Part shown: piece by piece, positions 1 to 6,462 of the stretch
Layout: the number at the start of each line of letters is the position of its first letter
How positions within the stretch are numbered: the stretch's first letter is position 1
Source of the DNA: an uncultured Anaerotruncus sp.
GTDB lineage: Bacteria; Bacillota; Clostridia; Oscillospirales; Ruminococcaceae
Direction: 5' to 3'
DNA: 8,951 nucleotides
Assembly (NCBI RefSeq): GCF_902490045.1
Contig: NZ_CABUCJ010000099.1
Coordinates: 1 to 8,951, forward strand
The notes under the pieces: model-generated
What the model was told of the DNA's origin: nothing
What the model saw: the letters and a program-made list of their open reading frames with translations, nothing else
Databases searched by the model: none
Program-made: the position numbers and the translations under genes

Positions 1-96
1 AAGCGGATTTTGGAGCGCCTGTCCGGGATTTCCGCCGCCTCGCGGATCGGCGGCCGCATTCTTGGGGAGTCCGCCTCGACCGACTTCCCGAGATGA
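1..96 (+). CDS. 3' end of an unidentified gene (partial)
   Basis: Frame 1 is open from the first base to a TGA at 94-96 and gives 31 residues ending in STDFPR. About 26 of 31 third codon positions are G or C, which matches the coding bias of the genes downstream and is clearly higher than in the alternative frames I checked. GC content collapses directly after the stop, as expected at a gene end. The fragment is basic and moderately hydrophobic and has no motif I recognise, so no function is assigned. It does not look like the KH-domain end of Era, which often precedes yqzL-recO in Firmicutes. No intrinsic terminator is visible after it. A chance open frame cannot be excluded at this length. 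Confidence 0.5.
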   Translation, partial: KRILERLSGISAASRIGGRILGESASTDFPR

Positions 97-213
97 GGAA
101 GATTATATGGTCCGATTTTCAGGAATTTGTACGTGGATTTGGATTTTTTATGACCGATATAATGGAAAACAGGAAAATTAGCAAGAATTTACACGAAAAT
201 GCGAAAAAACAAC
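97..213. other. AT-rich intergenic stretch with a possible extra -10 box
   Basis: This stretch has no supported gene. Bases 121-180 contain 18 G or C in 60, far below the flanking coding DNA. A perfect TATAAT lies at 158-163, but I find no acceptable -35 at 16-18 bp spacing, so a second, upstream promoter is only possible. An open frame from ATG 93 through 287 crosses it. That frame lacks a ribosome binding site and runs into the riboswitch, so I treat it as spurious. Confidence 0.5.
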
Positions 214-242
214 TGTACAAAGGTCATACTTTATGCTATAGT
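214..242 (+). promoter_or_regulatory. Promoter of the riboswitch/surface-protein unit
   Basis: A -35-like TGTACA (214-219, 4 of 6 to consensus) is followed after exactly 17 bp by TATAGT (237-242, 5 of 6). The TGC directly before the -10 box forms an extended -10 motif, which offsets the weak -35. This is a housekeeping sigma-A type promoter. Transcription would start near 249, just ahead of the aptamer at about 257, as expected for a riboswitch leader. Confidence 0.75.
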
Positions 243-256
243 ATGGGTAACAAAAA

Positions 257-344
257 CGCTATATTTGGCAAAACTATTGAAAGATAGTGACGCAAAGCCA
301 TTGGGTCTAAGCCGCAAGGTATGACAGCCGGTTGCCGCCGTAGC
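257..344 (+). ncRNA. Class I cyclic-di-GMP riboswitch aptamer (GEMM-I)
   Basis: The conserved elements of the GEMM-I family occur in order. GGCAAAA (267-273) is followed by a 6-bp stem ACTATT/GATAGT (273-278 with 283-288) capped by a GAAA tetraloop (279-282). Next come GACGCAAAGCC (289-299), in which GCC closes on GGC 267-269, the CTAA segment (307-310), and ATGACAGCCGGTTGCC (321-336), which matches the family's 3' conserved stretch. A closing helix can form between GCTA 258-261 and TAGC 341-344. The family binds the second messenger c-di-GMP at the junction made by these segments, with the GAAA loop docking into a receptor in the second arm. It lies between a promoter and an intrinsic terminator upstream of a surface-protein gene, a typical regulon member. 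Class I rather than class II is clear from the GAAA stem and GACGCAAAGCC. Confidence 0.93.
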
Positions 345-358
345 CTCCCGAGGGGGCT
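342..358 (+). promoter_or_regulatory. Small hairpin between aptamer and terminator
   Basis: GCCTCC (343-348) pairs with GGGGGC (352-357), one pair being a G-U wobble, around a CGA triloop; A342-T358 can extend it. It uses bases 342-344, which also form the 3' strand of the aptamer closing helix, so the two structures compete. Three Ts follow it, too few for efficient termination on its own. It may act as a pause or as part of the switching platform; that role is inference. Confidence 0.55.
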
Positions 359-364
359 TTCTGT

Positions 365-395
365 ACGACTGCCGTTGCGGCGGTCGTGTTTTTTT
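365..395 (+). terminator. Intrinsic terminator of the riboswitch expression platform
   Basis: A 10-bp stem pairs 365-374 with 378-387 around a TTG loop; nine pairs are Watson-Crick and one is a T-G wobble. Seven consecutive Ts follow at 389-395. It lies 20 bp after the aptamer and 102 bp before the start codon of the surface protein, so it would act as a leader attenuator rather than a gene-end terminator. Its 3' stem strand CGGCGG (378-383) is complementary to CCGCCG (335-340) at the 3' edge of the aptamer, giving a plausible antiterminator. Confidence 0.9.
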
Positions 396-412
396 GCGGG
401 ACAATTGAAAAC

Positions 413-437
413 GGCCATGCCGCCCGGCGGCGCGGCC
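413..437 (+). repeat. GC-rich stem-loop in the leader after the attenuator
   Basis: GGCC 413-416 pairs with GGCC 434-437. After one mismatch (417/433), T418-G432 and GCCG 419-422 with CGGC 428-431 continue the stem around a CCCGG loop. No T tract follows, so it is not a terminator. It sits in the read-through part of the leader, 47 bp ahead of the ribosome binding site, and could stabilise the 5' end of the mRNA. No function is shown. Confidence 0.45.
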
Positions 438-483
438 CAAAATCCGTTCTGGACAGATCCGATTCGGACAGAGATATCTTACT

Positions 484-490
484 AGGAGGG
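484..490 (+). promoter_or_regulatory. Ribosome binding site fixing the surface-protein start
   Basis: AGGAGGG (484-490) is a near-perfect Shine-Dalgarno sequence, six bases before ATG 497. It decides the start: the reading frame is also open from a GTG at 386, but that codon lies in the 3' stem of the terminator, lacks a ribosome binding site and would place 37 residues ahead of an intact signal peptide. Confidence 0.9.
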
Positions 491-496
491 TATACC

Positions 497-3400
497 ATGA
501 AAAAGAACTGGATTCGCTTGCTGACCATGCTGCTTGCGGTCATGCTCATCCTCACGATGAGCGGCGTCGTCAGCCTTGCGGACAACGCCGAACCCGTCAC
601 CGGTGACGGCGTATCGGATGCTTCATCCGATACGAGCAGCGCTGTTGTGACAGAGGAAAAAACCGGACCCGGTCCCGAGGGGGACAAGCCCAAAGAGGGG
701 CCGGGAGACGAGGAGCCTGCGGAGTGCACCTGCGGCGCAACTGAGGGCGAGGCTCACAGGGAGGACTGCCCGCTCTACGAAGCGCCTGAAGAGCCGGGAG
801 ACGAGCCGCCGACGGAGTGCGCCTGCGGCGCTGTTGAGGGCGAGTCCCACAGGGAAGGCTGCCCGCTCTATGTGGAGCCCGAGGAGGAGTCCCCGGAGTG
901 CACCTGCGGCGCAACTGAGGGCGAGGCCCACAGGGAGGACTGCCCGCTTTACGAGGCGCCCGAGGAGGAGTCCCCGGAGGCGGTGCGGGCTGTCATCGAT
1001 ATGATTGACGCGCTGCCGGATGTCGGAACGGTCGCAAACTATGAGCCGACGGTCGACCTCCCCGAGGACGACGAGGACTACAACGACGCCTACAACGCGG
1101 CGTTCGCGGTTTACCTCGAAGAGGCGAAGAGCGGCTACGCCGCGGCGCAGGCGGCCTACGACGCCCTCACCGACGAGGAAAAGGCGCTGGTCCCCGAAGA
1201 TCTGGTAAAAAAGCTCAGCGATTTCGACGCCTTTTTAACCATGCTTTCGAATACAGACGTTCTTTCCCTCACGACGCGGGCGGAACTGCGCTACCGGTAC
1301 TCTTACGGCGGCAGCTTTGTGGACTGGTCCGATCCGGTTACGCAGTTTACTTTTTCCGGCGGCTTTGAGTCCGCGGAGGTAGCGGTTGACAGAGCGGGCG
1401 GGGAGACCTTTACGCTTCAATATCAGTTGAAATCCGCAGAACCGGGCAAAACGCTGGAGCTTTCCCGGCCGCTGGCCGTTACCGTACAGACCAACGCGGG
1501 CTTACATGTCTTCCCAGTGACAGAGGAAGGGGAGGATATTTACCAGATACAGATCCCGATGAGCGTTTTGAAGGAGGATTGCGATGACTATTCTTCGGTC
1601 ATCTTGTCCCTCTCCTTCAAGGAAGATGGCGGCGGCCAGACGGGCGAACTTGTCTTTTCTTTTAAAGTGGGCAAGTATGCCGGCGTAAAGGCGGATTACA
1701 AGCCATACGCGGGAATCTACGGCAGCGCTTCCGGGGACATGATCTTTCTTTGGGAGGACGGGACGGCGATCAAGGGGGCCGAAGCCGCGTCCACCGCGAA
1801 GGTTGAAATCGCTCATCTCGCGGACGGAACCGTCCAGTTAGAAGTATATACTTACAGCAAAAACTATACCTATCGGTACGATGCGCAGAATGGCACGCTG
1901 ACCGATCTTGACAACGGACAAAACGTCTACCAAAAAGTGGCGTCGCTGACGACCTCCGGAGACAAGGATACGATCAAGCTGCTCAAGGATTTTGCGGTTG
2001 AAAAATCAATTGTAATCCCGGATGGCAAAGAGATCATACTGGATATGGACGGGCACTCGATCACAGTAGGAAGCGATTTTACGGGCCGCCCGATCATCAA
2101 CTACGGTACGCTGACGGTCACCGGGAACGGCACGATCGACAGTTCCGCTTCCGAATTCGGCGGCTACGGCGCGATTGACAACTATGGTACGGTCACTGTT
2201 GAAAATGGCACCTACAGGGGCAGCGTATACGCAGACGGCGCAAGCCTGAAGAACCGTCCGGGCAGTACCGCGACCATCAATGGGGGTACTTTTGACGGTT
2301 CCACCTGCGCGTTCTATAACGAGGGCAAGGCAACGGTCAACAACGGCTCCTTTGTGACGACCTCCTGCACCCATGTAACGGATTCGCAGGGAGAGAAGGG
2401 GCACTGGGCCTATGCTTTGAATAGCCGTGGGGAACTCTATTTCAATAACGGTTCTGTACAGGGCGTGCAGGGCGCGCTCGCCATCAGCAACGGCTATGCC
2501 GAAGTGAAAGACGGCCGCTTTGAAACGGTCCCGGACACGGACGGAAATGATTCCTGTGCGCATTATGCCATCTATATTGCCGGCGAAGTCGGCGAGGTGG
2601 AAGCCCATGTTTCCGGCGGTACGTTTAAATCTGCCAGTAAGGTGGCGATTTTGGTCGGAAACGACAACACCGGCGGCGACGGCGGCATCAACGCAAAGGC
2701 AACCGCTTATATTTCGGGCGGAACTTTTACCGGCGGAAACGGCAAGGCTTTGGATGCCGGAACCAATACGGGCAATCCCTCCATTACAGGCGGCACCTTT
2801 AACAGCGACGTGAGCGCCTATGTTGCCGCGGGCTACAAGTGCGAGCAAAAGGACGACAAATACGTTATCGTCGATGATAACGCCTATGTCGTTGAGGTCG
2901 ACGGAGCCGGGCGGTACAAAACCGTCGGGGAGGCGGTCGCGGCTGCGGAGAACAGCGCCACGATCAGGCTCCTTGCAGATACAAGCGAGGATGTCGTTAT
3001 TCCCTCCGGCAAAACACTGACCCTCGACCTCAACGGAAAGACCCTGACCAACGCAAGCACCCATACGATTATCAATCATGGCACGCTGACGCTTACCGGC
3101 GGCGGCAAGGTCGACAATGTGACCCACGCGAGAGCGCCGGTTTATAACGACGTGGGCGGGACCATGACCGTGGGGAATGTTACGGTGGACAGAAGCAAGG
3201 AGGCGGGCTCCAGTGCCACCGAGTCCGGCGGCAACTCCTGGTACTACATCCTGAACCACGGCACGATGACCATCGACGGTGCGACGGTCCGTTCCAACGG
3301 CTGCTATTCCAGCCTGATTGAAAACGGCTGGCAGAGCCCCGGGCAGAACACGGGCAAAGTCAACTCCGTTATGACGATCAAGAGCGGCACCTTCTCGGTC

Positions 3401-5359
3401 GACACCTTTGCATCGGGCGGCCTGTATGTGCTCAAGAACGACGACTACGGCGTCATGACGGTCGAGGGCGGGACCTTCACGGCGGGCGATACCGAAGGCG
3501 GCGTCGTCCTGAACTGGAACGAGCTCACGATCAAGGGAGGAACCTTCAACGGCAACGGAAAACCGGCGATCGTCAATGCTGTCGAAGCGGACGGGAACGG
3601 AACCCCGAAGTATTCCTATGAAAAGGGAAGCGTCCTGATCAAGGGCGGCAGCTTTAATGGGAAAATCGGGAACCACAGCGGCTATCCCAATGGGAAAATT
3701 TCAGCCAGCGGCGGAAGCTATGACAGGGAGCTGGATGCCCGGTACGTCGCCGAGGGCTACGCGTGCGTGCGGGACGGCAGCAGATATGTGGTTTCCATCA
3801 CCGACGACGAAACTAAAGCGCAGGTCGCGGCGGCGATTGCGGAGGCCGAAAAAGTGCTTACGGGCAGTTTGTCGGGCGAGACGCTGGCGGGGCTTGCAGG
3901 CTCCGAGCTGACTCCCGAGCAGATTGCGGCGCTGAAGAGCGGGAAGGAGCACTTTACGAAGGCGCTGGAAATCCTCAACGCCATCGATCCGGACCGGCTC
4001 CAGGCCGTGCTCAACCAGAACCCCGACCTGAAAACGAAGGTAGAGGCGATCCGCGCCCTGGCGGAAGTCGCGTTCGCCATTACGGAGGAAAAAGTCCAGG
4101 CGAAGACCGAAGTGGAAAAGGTGGAGCCTCCGAAGGCGGACACCGCGGGCCTGGCGCCGGATGCCGTGGAAAAGCTGGACAATGAAATCAAGCAGAAGAC
4201 CGACGCCCTGAAGAACACCGTGGAAGCGGAGGTCACAGGCAACAGCGCAGCCCAGAAGGAGCCCGAGGGACTCAAGGAGGCCGTTCGTCTGGAGTCGCTT
4301 GAAATCCCCGAGGATACCAAGGAGGTCAAGCTGACGGTGGTTCCCACCCTGACCGCGATCGAAGCGGGCGCGGATGTGGATAAGACGGACGCGAGCAACC
4401 CCTCGGCGGATGTTTACCCCACCACGCTGGTCTTCGAGGTGGTCCCGCAGGCGACCATTGTGTCCGCCGGGAATGTGGAGAGCGTCGTAACCCTGAAAAA
4501 CGACCAGATCAAGGGCGCGATCACCTTCCGCCTGCCGATCCCGTCCACGGTGACCGCCAGGTACGCCAAGATCGTCCATGTGTTCTCCGACGGTTCGGGC
4601 AGTGAAACCCTCTATCCGGAGATTGAGACGGAAGACGGCGGAAAATTTGTCGAGGTGACCGTCTCCAAATTCAGCACCTTTACGCTCACCTTCACCAACA
4701 GCAAGCCCAGCGGCGGTCATTCGTCGGGCGGCTCGGGCGGTTCGGGCGGCGGCAGCGCCTCGTTCGACAACTATGAGTTCTGGGCGAAGGTCCAGAAGTC
4801 GATCGAACGCGCGGATGACGGCGACATCGTCAAGGCGAACGCCACCAAGGCGCTCAACGTGCCCGGCAGCGTGCTGCGCGCGCTCGAAGGCCGCGACGTG
4901 ACCCTTGTCATCAGCTACAAGGGCAGGGAGCTGGCAATCTACGGCGGGAATATGCCCCCGATCCCCGACAACAAGGTCTACTATACCTTTGACGACCTGT
5001 TCGATCTCTTTGCGGATTATGATGTGACCGTGTCGGAAATCCCCGAGGCCAAACCGGGCAGCAACCCGGTGACAGGCGGCGGCTACTATCTGCCGGGCGT
5101 CACCGTGCCGACGGTCACCCTTACGGCGGAACTGCCCGCTACGCCGGAGGTTCCGGACCGGATTACGCTGGAGCCCGCCGAGAAGGCGGTCGAGCCGGCG
5201 GTGCCGGCCGACGCGGCGCAGGCGGCCGCGCCCGCGCCCGTGCCGGCGAACAGGCACCTGAGCGGCGTGGCGATCGCGCTGGCGGCGCTGATCGCGGCGG
5301 TGGCCGTGGGCGGAATCACCACCGGCGTCTGGCTCTACAAGCGGCGCGAACAGGAATAA
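497..5359 (+). CDS. Large secreted, membrane-anchored beta-helix surface protein (adhesin-like), c-di-GMP-controlled
   Basis: 1620 residues, not recognised as a named protein. Residues 1-28 are a signal peptide (KK start, long hydrophobic core, cleavage near SLA/D). Three Cys-His repeats follow at 77-94, 108-125 and 135-152 in an acidic, Pro-rich stretch. Residues 162-253 are an Ala-rich helical module of the 'AYDALTDEEKALV' kind common in Firmicute surface proteins, and 262-480 are beta-rich. Two beta-helix units (about 480-795 and 797-1105) carry recurring GGTF/GGSF turns and end alike (YVAAGYKC, YVAEGYAC). Then come a helical region (about 1105-1255), a beta module (to about 1400), a Gly/Ser hinge (1405-1420), a small module starting FDNYEFWAKVQ, a Pro/Ala-rich stalk, a membrane segment (1591-1614) and a KRR tail. 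No LPXTG precedes the membrane segment. It is probably an extended adhesin displayed outside the membrane. Beta-helix folds also occur in polysaccharide-active enzymes, but I see no catalytic motif. The c-di-GMP riboswitch leader supports a role in attachment (inference). Confidence 0.9.
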   Translation: MKKNWIRLLTMLLAVMLILTMSGVVSLADNAEPVTGDGVSDASSDTSSAVVTEEKTGPGPEGDKPKEGPGDEEPAECTCGATEGEAHREDCPLYEAPEEPGDEPPTECACGAVEGESHREGCPLYVEPEEESPECTCGATEGEAHREDCPLYEAPEEESPEAVRAVIDMIDALPDVGTVANYEPTVDLPEDDEDYNDAYNAAFAVYLEEAKSGYAAAQAAYDALTDEEKALVPEDLVKKLSDFDAFLTMLSNTDVLSLTTRAELRYRYSYGGSFVDWSDPVTQFTFSGGFESAEVAVDRAGGETFTLQYQLKSAEPGKTLELSRPLAVTVQTNAGLHVFPVTEEGEDIYQIQIPMSVLKEDCDDYSSVILSLSFKEDGGGQTGELVFSFKVGKYAGVKADYKPYAGIYGSASGDMIFLWEDGTAIKGAEAASTAKVEIAHLADGTVQLEVYTYSKNYTYRYDAQNGTLTDLDNGQNVYQKVASLTTSGDKDTIKLLKDFAVEKSIVIPDGKEIILDMDGHSITVGSDFTGRPIINYGTLTVTGNGTIDSSASEFGGYGAIDNYGTVTVENGTYRGSVYADGASLKNRPGSTATINGGTFDGSTCAFYNEGKATVNNGSFVTTSCTHVTDSQGEKGHWAYALNSRGELYFNNGSVQGVQGALAISNGYAEVKDGRFETVPDTDGNDSCAHYAIYIAGEVGEVEAHVSGGTFKSASKVAILVGNDNTGGDGGINAKATAYISGGTFTGGNGKALDAGTNTGNPSITGGTFNSDVSAYVAAGYKCEQKDDKYVIVDDNAYVVEVDGAGRYKTVGEAVAAAENSATIRLLADTSEDVVIPSGKTLTLDLNGKTLTNASTHTIINHGTLTLTGGGKVDNVTHARAPVYNDVGGTMTVGNVTVDRSKEAGSSATESGGNSWYYILNHGTMTIDGATVRSNGCYSSLIENGWQSPGQNTGKVNSVMTIKSGTFSVDTFASGGLYVLKNDDYGVMTVEGGTFTAGDTEGGVVLNWNELTIKGGTFNGNGKPAIVNAVEADGNGTPKYSYEKGSVLIKGGSFNGKIGNHSGYPNGKISASGGSYDRELDARYVAEGYACVRDGSRYVVSITDDETKAQVAAAIAEAEKVLTGSLSGETLAGLAGSELTPEQIAALKSGKEHFTKALEILNAIDPDRLQAVLNQNPDLKTKVEAIRALAEVAFAITEEKVQAKTEVEKVEPPKADTAGLAPDAVEKLDNEIKQKTDALKNTVEAEVTGNSAAQKEPEGLKEAVRLESLEIPEDTKEVKLTVVPTLTAIEAGADVDKTDASNPSADVYPTTLVFEVVPQATIVSAGNVESVVTLKNDQIKGAITFRLPIPSTVTARYAKIVHVFSDGSGSETLYPEIETEDGGKFVEVTVSKFSTFTLTFTNSKPSGGHSSGGSGGSGGGSASFDNYEFWAKVQKSIERADDGDIVKANATKALNVPGSVLRALEGRDVTLVISYKGRELAIYGGNMPPIPDNKVYYTFDDLFDLFADYDVTVSEIPEAKPGSNPVTGGGYYLPGVTVPTVTLTAELPATPEVPDRITLEPAEKAVEPAVPADAAQAAAPAPVPANRHLSGVAIALAALIAAVAVGGITTGVWLYKRREQE
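725..952 (+). repeat. Three tandem CxC-x7-H-x3-C repeats within the surface protein
   Basis: Copies lie at 725-778, 818-871 and 899-952, each encoding 18 residues with C-x-C-G near the start, His at position 11, Cys at 15 and CPLY at the end. Start-to-start spacing is 31 and then 27 residues, with acidic Pro/Glu linkers between. Copies 1 and 3 encode identical 18-residue peptides and are nearly identical in DNA, which points to recent duplication or conversion; copy 2 is diverged. The conserved three Cys and one His suggest metal binding or a redox/disulfide role; this is inference. Confidence 0.85.
1937..3811 (+). repeat. Duplicated beta-helix unit within the surface protein (two copies)
   Basis: The first unit (about 1937-2880) and second (about 2885-3811) share an order of elements: an IKLL or IRLL segment, a VIPDGK/VIPSGK strand, DMDGHSI or DLNGKTL, IINYGTLTVTGNG or IINHGTLTLTGGG, then GG-T/S-F turns, and finally a YVA-GY-C segment followed by a charged YV strand. 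I count about seven GGTF-like turns in the first and five in the second. The pattern of short strands with Asn/Gly turns is that of a right-handed parallel beta-helix (pectin-lyase-like fold). Boundaries are approximate. Confidence 0.7.
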
Positions 5360-5366
5360 GCACCCC

Positions 5367-5397
5367 AGGGGCGCATCCCATCGGGATGCGCCCCTTT
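5367..5397 (+). terminator. Intrinsic terminator after the surface-protein gene
   Basis: A perfect 12-bp GC-rich stem pairs 5368-5379 with 5383-5394 around an ATC loop; A5367-T5395 can extend it. It starts 8 bp after the stop codon. The T run is only three bases, but the stem is very strong. No T tract lies on the other strand, so it acts on + strand transcription and separates the surface protein from the recO operon. Confidence 0.85.
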
Positions 5398-5407
5398 CCG
5401 GCCCGGC

Positions 5408-5436
5408 TTGACGGGGCGGGGGATGTATGCTATGCT
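5408..5436 (+). promoter_or_regulatory. Promoter of the yqzL-like/recO/mutS2 operon
   Basis: TTGACG (5408-5413, 5 of 6 to the -35 consensus) is followed after 17 bp by TATGCT (5431-5436, 4 of 6), which is preceded by TGC, an extended -10. Transcription would begin near 5443 and leave about 100-120 bases of leader before the first gene. The position right after a strong terminator fits a fresh start of transcription. A second AT-rich box, TATAAA at 5442-5447, has no partner -35. Confidence 0.7.
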
Positions 5437-5546
5437 TTTTTTATAAAACGCATTTTGGCTGTCAAGTCTAAATTGCTGGAAAATGTGATAGACTTTCCCT
5501 CTGATAAGGCGGCCGCCGCCGGTAAAAATAGAACCATCAGGAAAAG

Positions 5547-5744
5547 ATGGGGGCGGTGCTGATGAATCCGGGCGAGATGTCGGCCTATGACGCGTTTTTA
5601 CATTCGGGAAAGATCGAGGACTACCTCAAATATGTAGACGTCCGGCAGCAGTCCGCGACCGGGACTGCCTCCGGCGCCGCTGTGACGGGAGATACCGGTG
5701 CATATCACGACCGACGGGATCGTGCTGCGGGAGCGCGCGATTGA
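5547..5744 (+). CDS. YqzL-like small protein ahead of recO
   Basis: A 60-65-residue protein whose first half, containing MSAYDAFLHSGKIEDYLKY, resembles the YqzL family: a short aromatic/helical segment, then a (T/S)G-x-I-x-x-YL core. In Bacillus, yqzL lies between era and recO, and here the gene sits directly before recO, which strengthens the call. YqzL has no established function. Two starts are possible. ATG 5547 has AGGA at 5539-5542, four bases away, and gives 65 residues. ATG 5562 has a G-rich stretch at 5549-5556 and gives 60 residues starting MNPGEMSAYD; I favour this one on family resemblance. The last 15 codons overlap recO by 47 bases in another frame and encode a low-complexity Arg/Ala/Asp tail with no clear conservation, so the protein's end may be free to vary. 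The overlap suggests coupling of translation to recO. Confidence 0.72.
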   Translation: MGAVLMNPGEMSAYDAFLHSGKIEDYLKYVDVRQQSATGTASGAAVTGDTGAYHDRRDRAAGARD

Positions 5745-6462
5745 CGAGTTTGACTGCGTGCTCACCCTCCTGACGAGGGAACGCGGCATCATATCCGCTT
5801 ACGCACGGGGAGCTAAGAAGCCACGCGGGACGCTGCGCGTCCCCGCCGAGCTGCTCAGCTACTCGTGCTTTGTGCTGTTCTCCAACCGGGAGCGGTACAG
5901 CGTCGACAAGGCCGATCTCGACACCGTCTTCATGGGCGTGCGCGGCGACGTGGAAAAGCTCTCCCTCGCCTCCTATTTCTGCGAGCTGACCGCCCAGGCC
6001 GCCCCCCGCGAGGAGAACGCGGACGGCTACCTGCGCCTGCTGCTCAACACCCTCTACCTGCTCGATACGGGCAGGCGTTCGTGTGATTTTTTAAAGCCGG
6101 TCTACGAGCTTCGTCTGCTCACGATGGCGGGCTTCATGCCCAATCTGGTCGCCTGCGCGGGCTGCGGCTGCTTTGAAGCGGAGGAGATGTTCTTCCTGCC
6201 CCAGTCGGCCCAGCTCGCCTGCGGGGAGTGCGTCCGCTCCTTCCCCGCGGACCAGGTGCGGCTCCCGCTCGGCAGGGGGGTGCTCGCCGCCATGCGCCAC
6301 ATCCTCTATTCCGAGGCGGACAAGCTCTTTTCCTTCAGCCTTCCCGGGCCGGCGCTCGCCCGGCTGGGGGAGGTCTGCGAATGCTATACGGTCACGCAGC
6401 TCGAGAAACGGTTTGACACGCTCGATTTTTACCGGACAATGAAGGGATCAGTCAATGGATAA
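5698..6462 (+). CDS. recO: DNA repair protein RecO
   Basis: 254 residues, the usual length for the family. RecO binds single-stranded DNA and, with RecR (and RecF), helps load RecA onto SSB-coated gaps and anneals complementary strands, acting in the cytoplasm in RecF-pathway repair. The N-terminal OB-fold (about residues 1-80) starts with the characteristic ITTDGIVLRE and includes the basic ARGAKKPRGTLR segment expected to contact DNA. The helical C-terminal part holds a zinc-type C153-x2-C156 and C175-x2-C178 pair, present in many RecO proteins. The start is GTG 5698, because it gives the family N-terminus and has GGGAGA (5687-5692) five bases upstream. It overlaps the YqzL-like gene by 47 bases and mutS2 by 8 bases, so the three are probably one operon. 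Nothing appears truncated. Confidence 0.96.
   Translation: MHITTDGIVLRERAIDEFDCVLTLLTRERGIISAYARGAKKPRGTLRVPAELLSYSCFVLFSNRERYSVDKADLDTVFMGVRGDVEKLSLASYFCELTAQAAPREENADGYLRLLLNTLYLLDTGRRSCDFLKPVYELRLLTMAGFMPNLVACAGCGCFEAEEMFFLPQSAQLACGECVRSFPADQVRLPLGRGVLAAMRHILYSEADKLFSFSLPGPALARLGEVCECYTVTQLEKRFDTLDFYRTMKGSVNG

Noticed and set aside
93..287. 64-residue + strand open frame before the riboswitch
   Set aside because: No ribosome binding site, very AT-rich, and it covers the promoter and much of the aptamer; the sequence is explained by regulation.
386..496. Extended N-terminus of the surface protein from GTG 386
   Set aside because: The codon lies in the terminator stem, and ATG 497 has a near-perfect ribosome binding site and starts a clean signal peptide.
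725..952. CRISPR-like spaced repeats
   Set aside because: Repeats lie in frame inside a coding region, vary in sequence and spacing, and encode a conserved peptide.
2006..3676. 556-residue antisense open frame
   Set aside because: Shadow of the GC-rich surface-protein gene; composition is that of a reverse reading of Gly/Thr/Asp-rich repeats, with no recognisable domain.
3701..5257. 518-residue antisense open frame
   Set aside because: Arg/Gly/Leu-rich mirror of the coding strand, without recognisable domains; the + strand protein continues through it with coherent domain structure.
5428..5470. Possible second, degenerate riboswitch before the recO operon (shares TATGCTAT, AAAACGC-TTTGGC and GTCTAA-like strings with the first leader)
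   Set aside because: It lacks the GAAA-capped stem and GACGCAAAGCC core; the likeness is limited to promoter and short AT-rich strings.
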